The notes below the pieces were generated by a model that was not told the DNA's origin, did no database searches, and saw only the letters and a list, made by a program, of their open reading frames with translations. A program made the translations under genes and the position numbers. A stretch of DNA of 64,000 bases from Rosenbergiella metrosideri (lineage in GTDB: Bacteria; Pseudomonadota; Gammaproteobacteria; Enterobacterales; Enterobacteriaceae). Below are positions 7,589 to 16,587 of the stretch, piece after piece. Location of the stretch: the NCBI RefSeq assembly GCF_022602565.1, contig NZ_JALBCV010000002.1:236677-300676 (forward strand). Reading direction: 5' to 3'. Each line of letters opens with the position of its first letter. The first letter of the stretch is position 1.

Positions 7589-8575
7589 ATGTTTTTCGGT
7601 CAAAAAACAATCAAAAGTCAGGTCCAATTTAGCTCGCTTGATGACAGCGAAGATTTGAATATTGCTTACGGTGCAGATGATAAATTTATCTTTGGCGCTG
7701 GCGTTTCAATCGAGTCTGTTATTATCAATAATAAACATAAGAAATTGCGATTCCATATCTTTACTGACGATATATCACGCGATAACGCAGCCAAATTAGC
7801 TAGGATATGCGATAAACATAAAACCGCTATCAATATATACAATGTTGATAGCGGTTTTATCAAGACGCTGCCATCAAACAAGGCGTGGAATCACGCTATA
7901 TACTTCCGCTTGATGATAGCAGACTACTTTCAGAGTAAGGTGGAAAAAGTTCTCTATCTTGATTCGGACGTTTTTTGTTCGGGTGATATTGGCTACTTGA
8001 TTGATCTTGACATTAGCGGTTACACCGTTGCTGCAGTGAACGATCCTAGCACTAAACATATCATCAAAACAGATGAGTTATTCTGCACTAATTTTGCTCA
8101 AGTAGGATATTTCAACTCAGGTGTGATGCTTATTAATATTAATGAGTGGGGTAAGCAAAGTATTACTGAGAAATCAATGAATATCCTTATCAATGACAGT
8201 AAAATGAACGCTCTGACCTATTATGACCAAGATGCTATTAATGTGGCAACTAATGGAAACGTATTATTTATAGATAATATTTTTAATTATATTATCGATC
8301 TCAACTATAAATACAAATGTACCGAAAATTTAGCCCATAAAAAAGCTTCATTATTTCATTTTGTTGGTTTAACTAAGCCGTGGCACGAGTGGTCTCAGTT
8401 CTACCGTGAATGTGAACCTTTTAACGTAGCTAAATCTTCATCGCCTTGGCATTATGAACCTCTTATCAAGCCAGTCACGAAGTACAACCACAAATATTCC
8501 GCAAAGCACTACAGATTTAATGGCCGTATCTTTAGAGCGCTACGCGATTACATCAAGTATAAAGCCCTGAGTTGA
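7589..8575 (+). CDS. GT8 lipopolysaccharide glycosyltransferase (WaaO/WaaJ-like)
   Basis: Predicted retaining glycosyltransferase that adds a hexose to the LPS core from a UDP-sugar at the cytoplasmic face. The ATG at 7589 gives 328 residues, close to WaaO/WaaJ. An in-frame TTG at 7493 would add 32 residues without family resemblance, and neither start has a good ribosome-binding site. Visible features are LNIAYGAD at 23-30 (nucleotide-binding start of GT8), HIFTDD at 56-61, the metal-binding YLDSDVFC with DSD at 125-127, YFNSGVMLI, YYDQDAIN, and HFVGLTKPWHEW near residue 270. This WHEW block is typical of the WaaIJOR group. The gene is clearly more AT-rich than its neighbours, indicating transfer. 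The acceptor sugar cannot be told. Confidence 0.85.
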   Translation: MFFGQKTIKSQVQFSSLDDSEDLNIAYGADDKFIFGAGVSIESVIINNKHKKLRFHIFTDDISRDNAAKLARICDKHKTAINIYNVDSGFIKTLPSNKAWNHAIYFRLMIADYFQSKVEKVLYLDSDVFCSGDIGYLIDLDISGYTVAAVNDPSTKHIIKTDELFCTNFAQVGYFNSGVMLININEWGKQSITEKSMNILINDSKMNALTYYDQDAINVATNGNVLFIDNIFNYIIDLNYKYKCTENLAHKKASLFHFVGLTKPWHEWSQFYRECEPFNVAKSSSPWHYEPLIKPVTKYNHKYSAKHYRFNGRIFRALRDYIKYKALS

Positions 8576-8579
8576 TAGC

Positions 8580-9806
8580 ATGACAATACGCGAATTTTTT
8601 TATGGCATTAGTATGTTACTAATGCCTATTAGCGCTTTCTTAGCTCCTACAGAATGGATAATGGGACGGAACGCTATGTTTCTCGCATTATTTATTCTCG
8701 TACTACAGTTTATCTGCAGCAGGGAAAAAGCCCGTCAGCTAGATAGAATCTGGTTATTTATAGCAGTAGTGGTGGCAGGGATAGCTTTCTGCCAGCTTTG
8801 GTGGGTAAATCAGTTCGGGGACAGCAGTGCCGGAGAGTTACTTGCTAATACAAGTTATGCCAAAACGTACAAACTTTTGATGCCTTTATCGATTCTAATT
8901 TTTGTTACGAGCGTAATTCCAGATAAAGTTATTTCTCGCTTTCGTTTCCTGCTATTGGGGATGATCTGTCTTGCATTTGGGGTAGCTTCCTATGAAGGAA
9001 TTTATACTTACCTAAGCGAAGATAGCGTTCGTGCTAACATTGGGGGGATATCGACAACAGCGGCATATCTTGAAACAATCCAAGGGTTATTATGCCTTTA
9101 TGCGATCAATACTCTTGAAGTGCGTTACAAGAAGCGTTTAATGATAGTTGTCAGCGTGATAACTTTCATCATTATCCTTATGACTGGTACACGTAGTGCA
9201 ACGCTATTGTTTCCTGTGATTTTACTAATCATGGCCTTCAGAAGCATGGCTGTAAAGGATGTTATTAAACTCGTTCTCGTTCTTGTCATACTGTTTACCG
9301 TAACACTGATCGCTGCGCATCAGGTCCGAGATAGGTTCATTGAAGCGTATCAGGATCTTAGTCATGAAAATACAAATAATAGTACCTCTATTGGGGCTCG
9401 GTTTAGTATGTGGAGGTCAGGATTTTTCACCGCTAGTAACCACCTAGTAGGGCAGAGTGCCGAATCTCGATTACATGACATTACCCGATACATTGATACA
9501 AACGAAAAAGCCAACGCTGAAGCGCTGCGTAATGTTCCTTATCATACGCATAACGAGCTAATTGAGATTGCTTCACTACAAGGTATCGCTCCTGCATCGC
9601 TCATGCTGATATTATATGCTCTCACTTTCATGGCATTTAGGAAGAAAGGAAGAGTTGACTTGGCAGTCTTTACGTTCACTATGCCGCTCATTATTTTTGG
9701 TATTGGTGACGTGTTGATGATTTACCCGAAAGCGATACTCTCTATCTTTCCAACACTATGTCTATACAACATGCTCACTAGAATAAATAGAGAACAAAGA
9801 GTCTAA
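8580..9806 (+). CDS. waaL: O-antigen ligase family protein (WaaL-like)
   Basis: Multi-pass inner-membrane enzyme of the Wzy_C/WaaL family that joins undecaprenyl-linked polysaccharide to the lipid A-core. It has 408 residues with about ten to twelve hydrophobic segments and one long periplasmic loop at about 255-345. Within that loop are the conserved Arg in SIGARFSMW and the motif YHTHNELIEIA, with His322, His324 and Asn325; the H-x-H-N pattern is the ligase hallmark. It starts 4 bp after the GT8 stop, so the two form a transcription unit. Low GC like its partner. A Wzy polymerase would look similar, but length, the HTHN motif and the core GT8 neighbour favour ligase. Confidence 0.8.
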   Translation: MTIREFFYGISMLLMPISAFLAPTEWIMGRNAMFLALFILVLQFICSREKARQLDRIWLFIAVVVAGIAFCQLWWVNQFGDSSAGELLANTSYAKTYKLLMPLSILIFVTSVIPDKVISRFRFLLLGMICLAFGVASYEGIYTYLSEDSVRANIGGISTTAAYLETIQGLLCLYAINTLEVRYKKRLMIVVSVITFIIILMTGTRSATLLFPVILLIMAFRSMAVKDVIKLVLVLVILFTVTLIAAHQVRDRFIEAYQDLSHENTNNSTSIGARFSMWRSGFFTASNHLVGQSAESRLHDITRYIDTNEKANAEALRNVPYHTHNELIEIASLQGIAPASLMLILYALTFMAFRKKGRVDLAVFTFTMPLIIFGIGDVLMIYPKAILSIFPTLCLYNMLTRINREQRV

Positions 9807-9866
9807 AATAAAGGCCTCGTGTGGAGTTGCTAATAAAACTGGACATTTCTAGTTAGAAAATATGTG

Positions 9867-9890
9867 AGGCCTGATTACATTAGGCCTTTG
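9867..9890 (+). terminator. Weak hairpin downstream of waaL
   Basis: AGGCCT-gattacatt-AGGCCT stem followed by TTTGC. The T run is short. It lies about 60 bp after the waaL stop and might end the GT8-waaL transcript. Confidence 0.35.
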
Positions 9891-9893
9891 CAT

Positions 9894-10071
9894 TAAACTT
9901 TAGTCCGCTTGGAATTAAAATACTTTATATACTCGGCTATCACATTATCTAAGTCATGACCTTTGGTTCTCTTACTCTCCATTATACCGTTATTAGCGAG
10001 GTCTTTTTGATAAGAAAGATTTCGACTCTCCAATCCTGATCGCTGTGTAATAGCGATTTTTCTGTTTTAGC
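9894..10071 (-). pseudogene. Remnant of an IS3-family transposase (integrase-core C-terminus)
   Basis: Read on the minus strand, one frame gives EKSLLHSDQDW (about 10071-10030), which is the LLHSDQGW segment of IS3-group OrfB. The neighbouring frame then gives YQKDLANNGIMESKRTKG and HDLDNVIAEYIKYFNSKRTKV up to a stop at 9894-9896. This matches the usual YQ..L...GI..SMSRKGN.LDN...E block. A frameshift lies between the two parts, the glutamate region is degraded, and the rest of the element is gone. An IS3-like terminal sequence lies about 40 bp to the left. No function is expected. Confidence 0.65.
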
Positions 10072-10387
10072 TCGTCAAAATTATCATCGTCTGAATAAGG
10101 AGGCTAATTAGGGGGGCACCCTAAGTATCGCTTTCTGTCAGAGTATAAATTTAGCTTATTATAGCGGTTACCCCTACTGATAAGATTACAGAGGAAGTTA
10201 AATTGAGTAAGGGCTTAAATATGACCGAAAAATCAGCCTTCTGTCGATATCATTATCTTTCGATGCTCGGGTTTAGTGCTACAACAAGAAGTAAAAAAAC
10301 ATCCGTAATCTTAAAAAAATTACGGATTCTAATATTATGGCTTGATCGTTTAATTAGCCATCCACTGCTTAACCGTTCGGCACTACC

Positions 10388-10401
10388 GATTATCCGGCCT
10401 T
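10388..10401 (+). repeat. Right 14 bp direct repeat flanking the LPS insertion
   Basis: Second copy of GATTATCCGGCCTT (first copy 7356-7369). It lies 5 bp beyond the gpmA stop codon. Here the left arm of the old hairpin (ggccg) is missing, so gpmA no longer has a complete stem-loop terminator. Confidence 0.75.
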
Positions 10402-10406
10402 TTTAC

Positions 10407-11159
10407 TTACTTCGCTTTACCTTGGTTAGCGACCGCTGCTGCGCGGGCAGCCACTTCATCGGCATCACCGAGATAGTAGCGTTTCAGTGGTTTGAAGTTC
10501 TCATCGAACTCATAGACCAATGGCACGCCAGTTGGGATATTCAGCTCTAAGATCTCATCTTCAGAAAGACCTTCAAGATACTTAACCATTGCACGCAGAG
10601 AGTTACCATGCGCGGCGATAATCACTTTCTCACCACTTTTAATGCGCGGCAGGATGGTTTCATTCCAGTAAGGAATCACACGCTCGATGGTGGTTGCTAA
10701 GCTTTCAGTCACCGGCAGCTCTTCAGCACTGAGTGAAGCATAGCGTGGGTCATGTCCCGGGAAACGCTCATCAGAACGCTCTAATTCTGGTGGGGTAACG
10801 GCAAAGCCACGACGCCATTGTTTAACTTGCTCGTCACCGTATTTTTCTGCAGTTTCTGCTTTGTTCAGACCTTGCAGCGCACCGTAGTGACGCTCATTGA
10901 GGCGCCAGCTTTTTTCAACGGGTAGCCAAGCCTGATCAAGCTCATCTAACACAGACCATAGGGTATGAATGGCACGTTTGAGAACAGAAGTGTAAGCGAA
11001 GTCAAAAGTAAACCCCTCTTGCTTGAGAAGTTTGCCCGCAGCTTGCGCTTCTCCCCGACCTTTTTCAGAAAGGTCAACGTCATACCAACCGGTGAAGCGG
11101 TTTTCTTGGTTCCACTGGCTTTCGCCGTGGCGGACCAGTACAAGCTTAGTTACTGCCAT
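10407..11159 (-). CDS. gpmA: 2,3-bisphosphoglycerate-dependent phosphoglycerate mutase
   Basis: Interconverts 3- and 2-phosphoglycerate in glycolysis through a phosphohistidine. It has 250 residues, identical to E. coli. The catalytic block [11 protein letters not shown] is at residues 7-17 with the phospho-His at 11. [12 protein letters not shown] and [14 protein letters not shown] (second catalytic His) follow. It is preceded by GAAGGAGCTTTACG ahead of the ATG at 11159. Convergent to aroG in the ancestral order, now separated from it by 3 kb of insertion. Upstream (11174-11187) there is a 14 bp palindrome AATGATTAATCATT; gpmA is Fur-regulated in E. coli, but the spacing here does not fit a clean Fur box. 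Confidence 0.98.
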   Translation of the reverse strand: MAVTKLVLVRHGESQWNQENRFTGWYDVDLSEKGRGEAQAAGKLLKQEGFTFDFAYTSVLKRAIHTLWSVLDELDQAWLPVEKSWRLNERHYGALQGLNKAETAEKYGDEQVKQWRRGFAVTPPELERSDERFPGHDPRYASLSAEELPVTESLATTIERVIPYWNETILPRIKSGEKVIIAAHGNSLRAMVKYLEGLSEDEILELNIPTGVPLVYEFDENFKPLKRYYLGDADEVAARAAAVANQGKAK

Positions 11160-11254
11160 CGTAAAGCTCCTTCAATGATTAATCATTCACTTTAAAATTG
11201 TTCTCACCGCAACGACTGTTCGGTCAAGAGACACTACTGCCACTACCATAGCGG

Positions 11255-11289
11255 AAAAGGGCGCGTCGCGTAAGTCTCTGACCCTTTTT
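11255..11289 (-). terminator. Possible terminator after galM
   Basis: On the minus strand AAAAGGG and CCCTTTT arms enclose a GC-rich loop that could extend the stem with imperfect pairing. It lies 12-46 bp past the galM stop, in the interval before gpmA. Confidence 0.4.
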
Positions 11290-11300
11290 GCGATGACTTT

Positions 11301-12320
11301 TTAAGCACTGATAAAATGATAGCCAAAACGAATCTGACGAATTTCTCCCGCCGGTAACCAACAGCCCGCCAGTGGCGTATCATTCACCGCGTCAGGACGA
11401 TAACCCGGTTCTAATGCTACACCCTGATAATTATCATATTTTCCTTGGGGTGCGGGCGTACCTGACAGATAGTTCCCAGTATATAGTTGTAACGCCGGTT
11501 CGCTACTGTATAGATTCATCTGTAATCGGCCATCAGCTGCACTTAGCGTCGCGACCGGCTGGTTTATCGTATGGGCATCGATAATGAAAGCGTGATCATA
11601 ACCGCCGGTCATTTGTTGAAAATTGTCCGCTAAAAAATCTTGTGCGAGAGATTTTGGCGAGCGAAAATCGAAGGCGGTCTCTGCAACAGGCAGGCAGTCT
11701 CCGTCGGGGAGTCCATCCGCATCGACGGGTTGGAAAGATGAGCTGTGCAGCGTAAGCCGGTGAGCACGGATATCGCCTTGTGTCCCATCGAGATTGAAGT
11801 AGGCATGATTAGTTAACGATAACGGGGTGAGGGCATCGGATTGTGCGCTAAAACAGAAATCTAAGCGATTATCATCACTCAGTGTTAGGGTGAGCTCAAT
11901 GTCAACATTCCCCGGGAAACCTTGGTCGCTATCGGCAGAGTGTAAGCGATAGACTAAGGTCTTATCGGTATGAACCACCTGCTGCCAGCGTCGATGGCTA
12001 AATCCCTCTGGCCCGCCATGTAGTTGATGAGGACCTTGATTACTAGTCAGCTGACAGTCGAGAGCAGTGAGATAGCCTTGGCGAATACGATTTGCGTAAC
12101 GTCCGACGGTTGCCCCAAGGTAGGCCGATTGTTGTAGATAACGTTCAGGTGAGCCACAGCTTAGGATAGCCTCCCGTAAGTGGCCATCCGCTTGCGGAAT
12201 TTGCGCACTTATCCACGTTGCTCCCCAGTCCATAAAGCGTACAACCATTCCTTGCGCATTACGCAGTTCGGCAAGATTAAACGGTTGACCGTCGGGCGCG
12301 AGGGCAGTTGATGTTAGCAT
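11301..12320 (-). CDS. galM: Galactose 1-epimerase (mutarotase) GalM
   Basis: Interconverts the alpha and beta anomers of D-galactose so that GalK receives its alpha form. It has 339 residues (E. coli 346). Recognisable parts are [11 protein letters not shown] (Arg), [14 protein letters not shown] with a substrate His, [11 protein letters not shown] with the catalytic His, and [12 protein letters not shown] with the catalytic Glu. Last gene of galTKM; its start overlaps the galK stop by 7 bp, consistent with translational coupling. Confidence 0.96.
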   Translation of the reverse strand: MLTSTALAPDGQPFNLAELRNAQGMVVRFMDWGATWISAQIPQADGHLREAILSCGSPERYLQQSAYLGATVGRYANRIRQGYLTALDCQLTSNQGPHQLHGGPEGFSHRRWQQVVHTDKTLVYRLHSADSDQGFPGNVDIELTLTLSDDNRLDFCFSAQSDALTPLSLTNHAYFNLDGTQGDIRAHRLTLHSSSFQPVDADGLPDGDCLPVAETAFDFRSPKSLAQDFLADNFQQMTGGYDHAFIIDAHTINQPVATLSAADGRLQMNLYSSEPALQLYTGNYLSGTPAPQGKYDNYQGVALEPGYRPDAVNDTPLAGCWLPAGEIRQIRFGYHFISA

Positions 12321-13468
12321 GGGCTAGCTCCTTGTGAAGCATGGCAGAGATAATAGGTCTCTTTGATTCCTGTCGCGGCAAAGTAGTGATCGGCCATGGC
12401 CGCTTGGACGGCCTCAACTTTATGAGAGGGCAGGAGTGCCACGACGCAGCCACCGAATCCGCCGCCAGTCATGCGTGCGCCGCCCTCCTCACCAATCGCA
12501 TCTTGTAATAACGCCACTAAACAGTCGATCTGTGGCACCGTTATCGCGAAGTCATCGCGCATAGAGTTATGGGATTCGGCCATTAACTGCCCCATTCGGG
12601 TTAAATCACCTCGGTTCAGTGCTTCTGTTGCTTCTAACGTCCGTTTGTTTTCCGTAAGAATATGGCGGACGCGTTTCGCGACGGTAGGTTTCATTTCTGC
12701 TTCACGGGCGTAAAACGTTTCCAAGGTCACCTCGCGTAATGATTGCTGGCCGAAAAAGGCCGCACCTTGCTGGCATTGCTCGCGGCGTAGATTATATTCG
12801 CTGCCCACTAAGGTCCGTTTGAAATTGGAGTTCACAATCAATACCGCAATATCATTTGGCATCGATACGGCTTTTGTTTCAAGCGATTGGCAATCGAGTA
12901 ATAAGGCATGATCAGCCTGACCCATTGCCGAAATCATCTGATCCATTATGCCGCAATTACAGCCTACAAACTGGTTCTCCGCTGCTTGACCGTTGAGTGC
13001 GATTTGTACAGGGGTAATCGGCAGTTGCCATAAATGCTTAATCGCGGTTCCGATTGCCACTTCCAAGGAAGCAGAGGAGCTTAATCCAGCACCTTGTGGA
13101 ACATTACCACTGATCACCATATCCATTCCTTGAAACTGGTCAGTAATCTGTCGTAAATGTTTAACTACGCCACGCAGATAATTTGACCACATCGCAGACG
13201 GGTGAAATTCGATTGGCGTATCTAACGAGAACTCGTCCCGTTGATCGTCATAATCTGCGGCAATCACGCGAACGCGATTGTCCTGGCGTTTAGCACAACA
13301 GATAACCGTTTTATAATCGATGGCGCAAGGTAAGACGAAGCCCTGGTTATAGTCGGTATGTTCACCGATCAGGTTAACCCGTCCCGGTGCTTGGAAGAAA
13401 TCGGTTGGTGCATAGCCGAAGTGCTGCTGAAAACGCTGTTCACAGCGCTGTTTAAGTTCAGTGATCAT
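12314..13468 (-). CDS. galK: Galactokinase GalK
   Basis: Phosphorylates alpha-D-galactose to galactose 1-phosphate with ATP. GHMP kinase of 384 residues (E. coli 382). Motif 1, [25 protein letters not shown], begins at about residue 28 (split here: [12 protein letters not shown] carries the signature). Motif 2 is [11 protein letters not shown] with the phosphate-binding Ser run. CGIMDQM precedes the catalytic Asp region, and motif 3 is [13 protein letters not shown]. Its ATG overlaps the galT stop by 4 bp (ATGA). Confidence 0.98.
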   Translation of the reverse strand: MITELKQRCEQRFQQHFGYAPTDFFQAPGRVNLIGEHTDYNQGFVLPCAIDYKTVICCAKRQDNRVRVIAADYDDQRDEFSLDTPIEFHPSAMWSNYLRGVVKHLRQITDQFQGMDMVISGNVPQGAGLSSSASLEVAIGTAIKHLWQLPITPVQIALNGQAAENQFVGCNCGIMDQMISAMGQADHALLLDCQSLETKAVSMPNDIAVLIVNSNFKRTLVGSEYNLRREQCQQGAAFFGQQSLREVTLETFYAREAEMKPTVAKRVRHILTENKRTLEATEALNRGDLTRMGQLMAESHNSMRDDFAITVPQIDCLVALLQDAIGEEGGARMTGGGFGGCVVALLPSHKVEAVQAAMADHYFAATGIKETYYLCHASQGASPC

Positions 13469-14517
13469 TGTGGAGTCTCTCGAAAGTGGCGGTCACTCAC
13501 GGATCGTAGGCGTTCCGCAGCTTGTTCAGGGGTAAGGTCGCGCTGGACTTCTGCTAACATTTCGTAGCCGACCATAAATTTACGCACGGTAGCAGAGCGC
13601 AGTAGTGGGGGATAAAAGTGAGCATGTAACTGCCAGTGCGCGCAGGCTTCATCGGTGAACGGTGCGCCATGCCATCCCATCGAATAGGGGAAAGCGCAAT
13701 GGAACAGATTATCGTAGCGGCTGGTTAACTGTTTTAAGGCAAGGGCGAGATCGTCGCGCTGCGCCACAGAGAGTTCGGTTAAACGGGCCACTTTGGCTTT
13801 AGGCAATAATAAGGTCTCGAAGGGCCATACCGCCCACCAAGGTACGACGGCGATCCAATGGTCCGTTTCAATCACTAAGCGCTCTTTTTGCTGCAGTTCT
13901 TTCTGCGCATAGTCCCATAACAGCGGACGCTGGTGGCGTTGATAATAGTCATGTTGTTGGCGATCTTCGGTAGCGATTTGGTTAGGAATGAAGCTATTTG
14001 CCCAAACTTGACCATGAGGATGTGGGTTCGAGCAACCCATTGCCGCCCCTTTGTTTTCGAAAATTTGTACCCACGGGTAAGTCTTTCCCAATTCGGCCAG
14101 CTGCGCTTGCCATACCTGTATAACTTGGCTAATTGCTGAAAGCGAAAGCTCTGGCAGCGTTTTACTGTGATCGGGGGAAAAACAGATCACTCGGCTGATC
14201 CCGCGAGCACTCTCTAATTGGAATAGTTCGTCCTCACACTCTGCCGAAGAGGGGGTGTCAGGGAGTAATGCTGAGAAATCATTCGTAAAGACGAAAGGTG
14301 CATGGTAATCAGGATTAACCTCGCCATTGATACGCCTGTTCCTTGGACACAGGTAGCACTCTGAATCATGTTGCGGCAGCTGTTGAGGGCTTACTGTCTC
14401 CTCAGCGCCTTGCCACGGGCGTTTTGCACGATGGGGGGACACCAACACCCACTCACCGGTTAGGGGATTGAACCGGCGATGGGGATGGTCGAGGGGATTA
14501 AAGGTTTGCATAGTCAT
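13465..14517 (-). CDS. galT: Galactose-1-phosphate uridylyltransferase GalT
   Basis: Transfers UMP between UDP-glucose and galactose 1-phosphate through a uridylyl-histidine. It has 350 residues (E. coli 348). Visible features: CYLCPRN zinc ligands near residue 52, [21 protein letters not shown] with the active-site HPH triad (residues about 164-168), and a second zinc site and C-terminal [15 protein letters not shown]. First gene of the galTKM unit. E. coli has galE immediately upstream, but here no epimerase gene is present, so the Leloir pathway needs galE elsewhere. Two candidate starts (14517 and 14511) differ by two codons. Confidence 0.98.
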   Translation of the reverse strand: MTMQTFNPLDHPHRRFNPLTGEWVLVSPHRAKRPWQGAEETVSPQQLPQHDSECYLCPRNRRINGEVNPDYHAPFVFTNDFSALLPDTPSSAECEDELFQLESARGISRVICFSPDHSKTLPELSLSAISQVIQVWQAQLAELGKTYPWVQIFENKGAAMGCSNPHPHGQVWANSFIPNQIATEDRQQHDYYQRHQRPLLWDYAQKELQQKERLVIETDHWIAVVPWWAVWPFETLLLPKAKVARLTELSVAQRDDLALALKQLTSRYDNLFHCAFPYSMGWHGAPFTDEACAHWQLHAHFYPPLLRSATVRKFMVGYEMLAEVQRDLTPEQAAERLRSVSDRHFRETPQ

Positions 14518-14591
14518 CTCGTCATAATTAAGCCGTAATAACTGAAGCGTAGCATGAATTTAGGTCTATTTTTGTGATCATGCTAATAACT

Positions 14592-14607
14592 ATGGAAACG
14601 TTTACAC
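14592..14607 (-). promoter_or_regulatory. GalR/GalS operator, proximal
   Basis: ATGGAAACGTTTACAC matches the GalR/GalS pattern GTGnAAnCGnTTnCAC at every fixed position except the first. It lies 75 bp upstream of galT. Confidence 0.8.
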
Positions 14608-14656
14608 TCAATTCAAAAGGCTTTATGAAGAATAATCGAGCAATTAATATCCTTTT

Positions 14657-14672
14657 GTGTAAGCGATTACAT
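14657..14672 (-). promoter_or_regulatory. GalR/GalS operator, distal
   Basis: GTGTAAGCGATTACAT matches the same consensus except the last base. The centres of the two sites are 65 bp apart, shorter than the 113 bp between OE and OI of E. coli gal. Paired sites allow looping repression of the galT promoter between or beside them. Confidence 0.82.
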
Positions 14673-14931
14673 TCTAGAGTAATAAAGCCCAATTCAACAC
14701 ATACCCTAACATTCTGAACTTAAGTGATTGAAGGTAAGAGAAATGAGGGGAGGTAGCGCAGGTGATTAACACTTTTAGAGGAGCGAGTCACTGCTTAACT
14801 TTTATCCTTAATAAGGGTTACATTTTACTTTAAGGTTTTTTGGAAATTGTAGAAAGGCCGCAAGATTGTGGGACAACTGTCCCGACCGGGTTGTCAAAAA
14901 GATGATGGTTTCGTCGCTTAATATTGTTGAG

Positions 14932-14955
14932 CACCCACCGTTTTCACAGTGGGTG
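14932..14955 (-). terminator. Hairpin downstream of modF
   Basis: CACCCAC-N10-GTGGGTG stem 9 bp after the modF stop, read on the minus strand. There is no T run, so it may act as an RNA-end stabiliser or weak terminator. Confidence 0.4.
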
Positions 14956-14963
14956 AGATCAGG

Positions 14964-16436
14964 CTAAAGGCTCTCTTGTAAATAGTCATAGCCCCCTTGA
15001 TCGTTGGCAACGAAGCGTAATCGGTGGGTGATGCACTGCGGAGCATCTTCTGCATGATGAGAGACAAAGAGCAGCTGTGTGGTGCCTTGGTCAATTAGCC
15101 TCGATACAAACTGTTTGATCAGCTGACGATTAAGCCCATCCAACCCTTGTAAAGGCTCATCGAGAATCAGTAATTGGGGATGTTTCACTAACGCTCGTAC
15201 AATCAGCACCAACCGTTGCTGCCCCCAGGATAAGTCATGGAAGGGCAGGTGTGCTTGTTCAGCAGAGATTCCGATCAGCGCGAGCCATTGATCAGCCAAT
15301 GCCTGATGGCGGTCGCCCGGAACCTGGTAAAGGCCAATGGAATCGAAATAGCCAGAGAGCACAACGGTACGCACTGAGGCGCTAACGCGGTACTCAAGGT
15401 GCAAACTGCTGCTGACGTAGCCAATATGTTTCTTAATATCCCACAAGGTCTCACCACTGCCTCGACGAATGCCGAATAATGTCAGATCGTTGCTGTAGCC
15501 TTGTGGGTGGTCGCCGGTGACTAAGCTCAGTAACGTCGACTTCCCCGCACCATTGGGACCGGTAATCTGCCAATGCTCACCGGGATTTACTTGCCAAGTG
15601 AGGTTATTGATAATTACATTATCATCCCATGAGACACGTCCCGATACTAGACGGATCAACGGTGTAGAAGAGGGCAGCGCTGGCACGGTGGTAGGCGTAT
15701 CGCGCTCAGGTAGCTTAACGGCTGATAACTGCTCTAGATGGTGAAGTTGTGCGACAACATTATCTGCTAACACTTGCTCACGCGGTGCTAAAGGCTGTAA
15801 GTGACCTTCAATCAGTAAGCCGACTCGGTCGACAAATGGCGGGATATCTTCGAAACGATTGATCACGAAAACCAATGTAAGCCCCTGTTGCTGTAACTCC
15901 CGCAAAATTTGCTGCAAAGCTGCACGAGAATCGACATCCAGCCCATCGAAAGGCTCATCAAGGATTAACAGATCCGGGGTAGACATTAAAGCTTGGCATA
16001 ATAAAGTCTTTCGCGTTTCGCCGGTTGATAGCACTTTAAATGGTCGATCAAGCAGTGGCACAATACCGAAACGCTCGGCTAAAGCTTGGCAGCGTGCGGG
16101 ATCTTGATAAGCTTCCTGAATAACCTCCCGTGTCAGTTTGCCATCACTGTTTTCACCTTCGCTGAAGAGATCGCTATTATTGCGCTGCCACTCTTTATCG
16201 ATAAATGCCGAAAGCTGCTCGAATGAGAGCCGAGTAGGGGAGGTGAAGTCATTGTCGAGGGTTCCCCTAGCTTTTGGGAGGTCGCCATTTAGCGCCAGCG
16301 CCAGTGAAGATTTTCCGCTGCCATTAGTCCCGACTAAGGCGATGCTTTCTCCTTCCGATAAGTGCAACGAGTCTATCTGTAGAGACCAGCGTTCCCCACG
16401 ATGAAATGTACATTGCGAAATATGCAATATTTTCAT
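14964..16436 (-). CDS. modF: ModF, duplicated ABC ATPase of the molybdate locus
   Basis: Two fused ABC ATPase domains with no membrane part (490 residues, same as E. coli). Domain 1: Walker A GTNGSGKSS near 36-44, the signature-like LSTGETRKTLL, Walker B LLILDEPFDGLD. Domain 2: GPNGAGKST near 292-300, DLSWGQQRLVLIVRAL, LLILDEPLQGLDGL. The family is linked to molybdenum metabolism by its place next to modE; the molecular role is not established, though a photorepair-like role was once suggested. Here neither modE nor modABC is adjacent; acrZ and ybhA follow directly. Confidence 0.93.
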   Translation of the reverse strand: MKILHISQCTFHRGERWSLQIDSLHLSEGESIALVGTNGSGKSSLALALNGDLPKARGTLDNDFTSPTRLSFEQLSAFIDKEWQRNNSDLFSEGENSDGKLTREVIQEAYQDPARCQALAERFGIVPLLDRPFKVLSTGETRKTLLCQALMSTPDLLILDEPFDGLDVDSRAALQQILRELQQQGLTLVFVINRFEDIPPFVDRVGLLIEGHLQPLAPREQVLADNVVAQLHHLEQLSAVKLPERDTPTTVPALPSSTPLIRLVSGRVSWDDNVIINNLTWQVNPGEHWQITGPNGAGKSTLLSLVTGDHPQGYSNDLTLFGIRRGSGETLWDIKKHIGYVSSSLHLEYRVSASVRTVVLSGYFDSIGLYQVPGDRHQALADQWLALIGISAEQAHLPFHDLSWGQQRLVLIVRALVKHPQLLILDEPLQGLDGLNRQLIKQFVSRLIDQGTTQLLFVSHHAEDAPQCITHRLRFVANDQGGYDYLQESL

Positions 16437-16587
16437 ATTCTATACCGTTTTATGCATTTACCTTAGTTTTAGCGAGCTGCCGCTGGCTTGTCAATCTTTG
16501 CTGAACAGGGTAAAGGCACAAAAAGCGGTATCCACGCTGCTCCAGTGTCGTTAAAATAGAAGTTTTAGACGCCGAAGGGAGAAGACT

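Larger units (their letters stand above)
9807..10406. other. Gene-poor right part of the inserted segment
   Basis: Between the waaL stop and the gpmA stop. From the left: an inverted AGGCCTC/GAGGCCT pair around an IS3-like end (about 9822-9855, containing aataaaactggacat), a broken transposase (9894-10071), a quiet stretch 10072-10300, and an AT-rich inverted repeat ATCCGTAAT/ATTACGGAT at 10301-10309/10319-10327. The right 14 bp direct repeat at 10388-10401 closes it. An open frame starting at a TTG at 10203 overlaps gpmA and looks spurious. No intact gene supported. Confidence 0.7.
14518..14963. other. Intergenic region galT-modF (site of missing galE)
   Basis: Contains the two GalR-type operators and the start of galT transcription. 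It also has a half CRP-like site (ttttTGTGATcatgc, about 14570), a hairpin GACAAC/GTTGTC near 14872-14895, and the hairpin after modF. No open frame resembles UDP-galactose 4-epimerase or a fragment of it. Confidence 0.7.

Noticed and set aside
10203-10550. Plus-strand open frame of 115 codons starting at TTG
   Set aside because: It runs antisense into the certain gene gpmA, lacks recognisable motifs and covers the insertion border and the inverted repeat.
11174-11187. Fur box in front of gpmA (AATGATTAATCATT)
   Set aside because: The palindrome has an even centre and does not align with both arms of the 19 bp Fur consensus, although E. coli gpmA is Fur-regulated.
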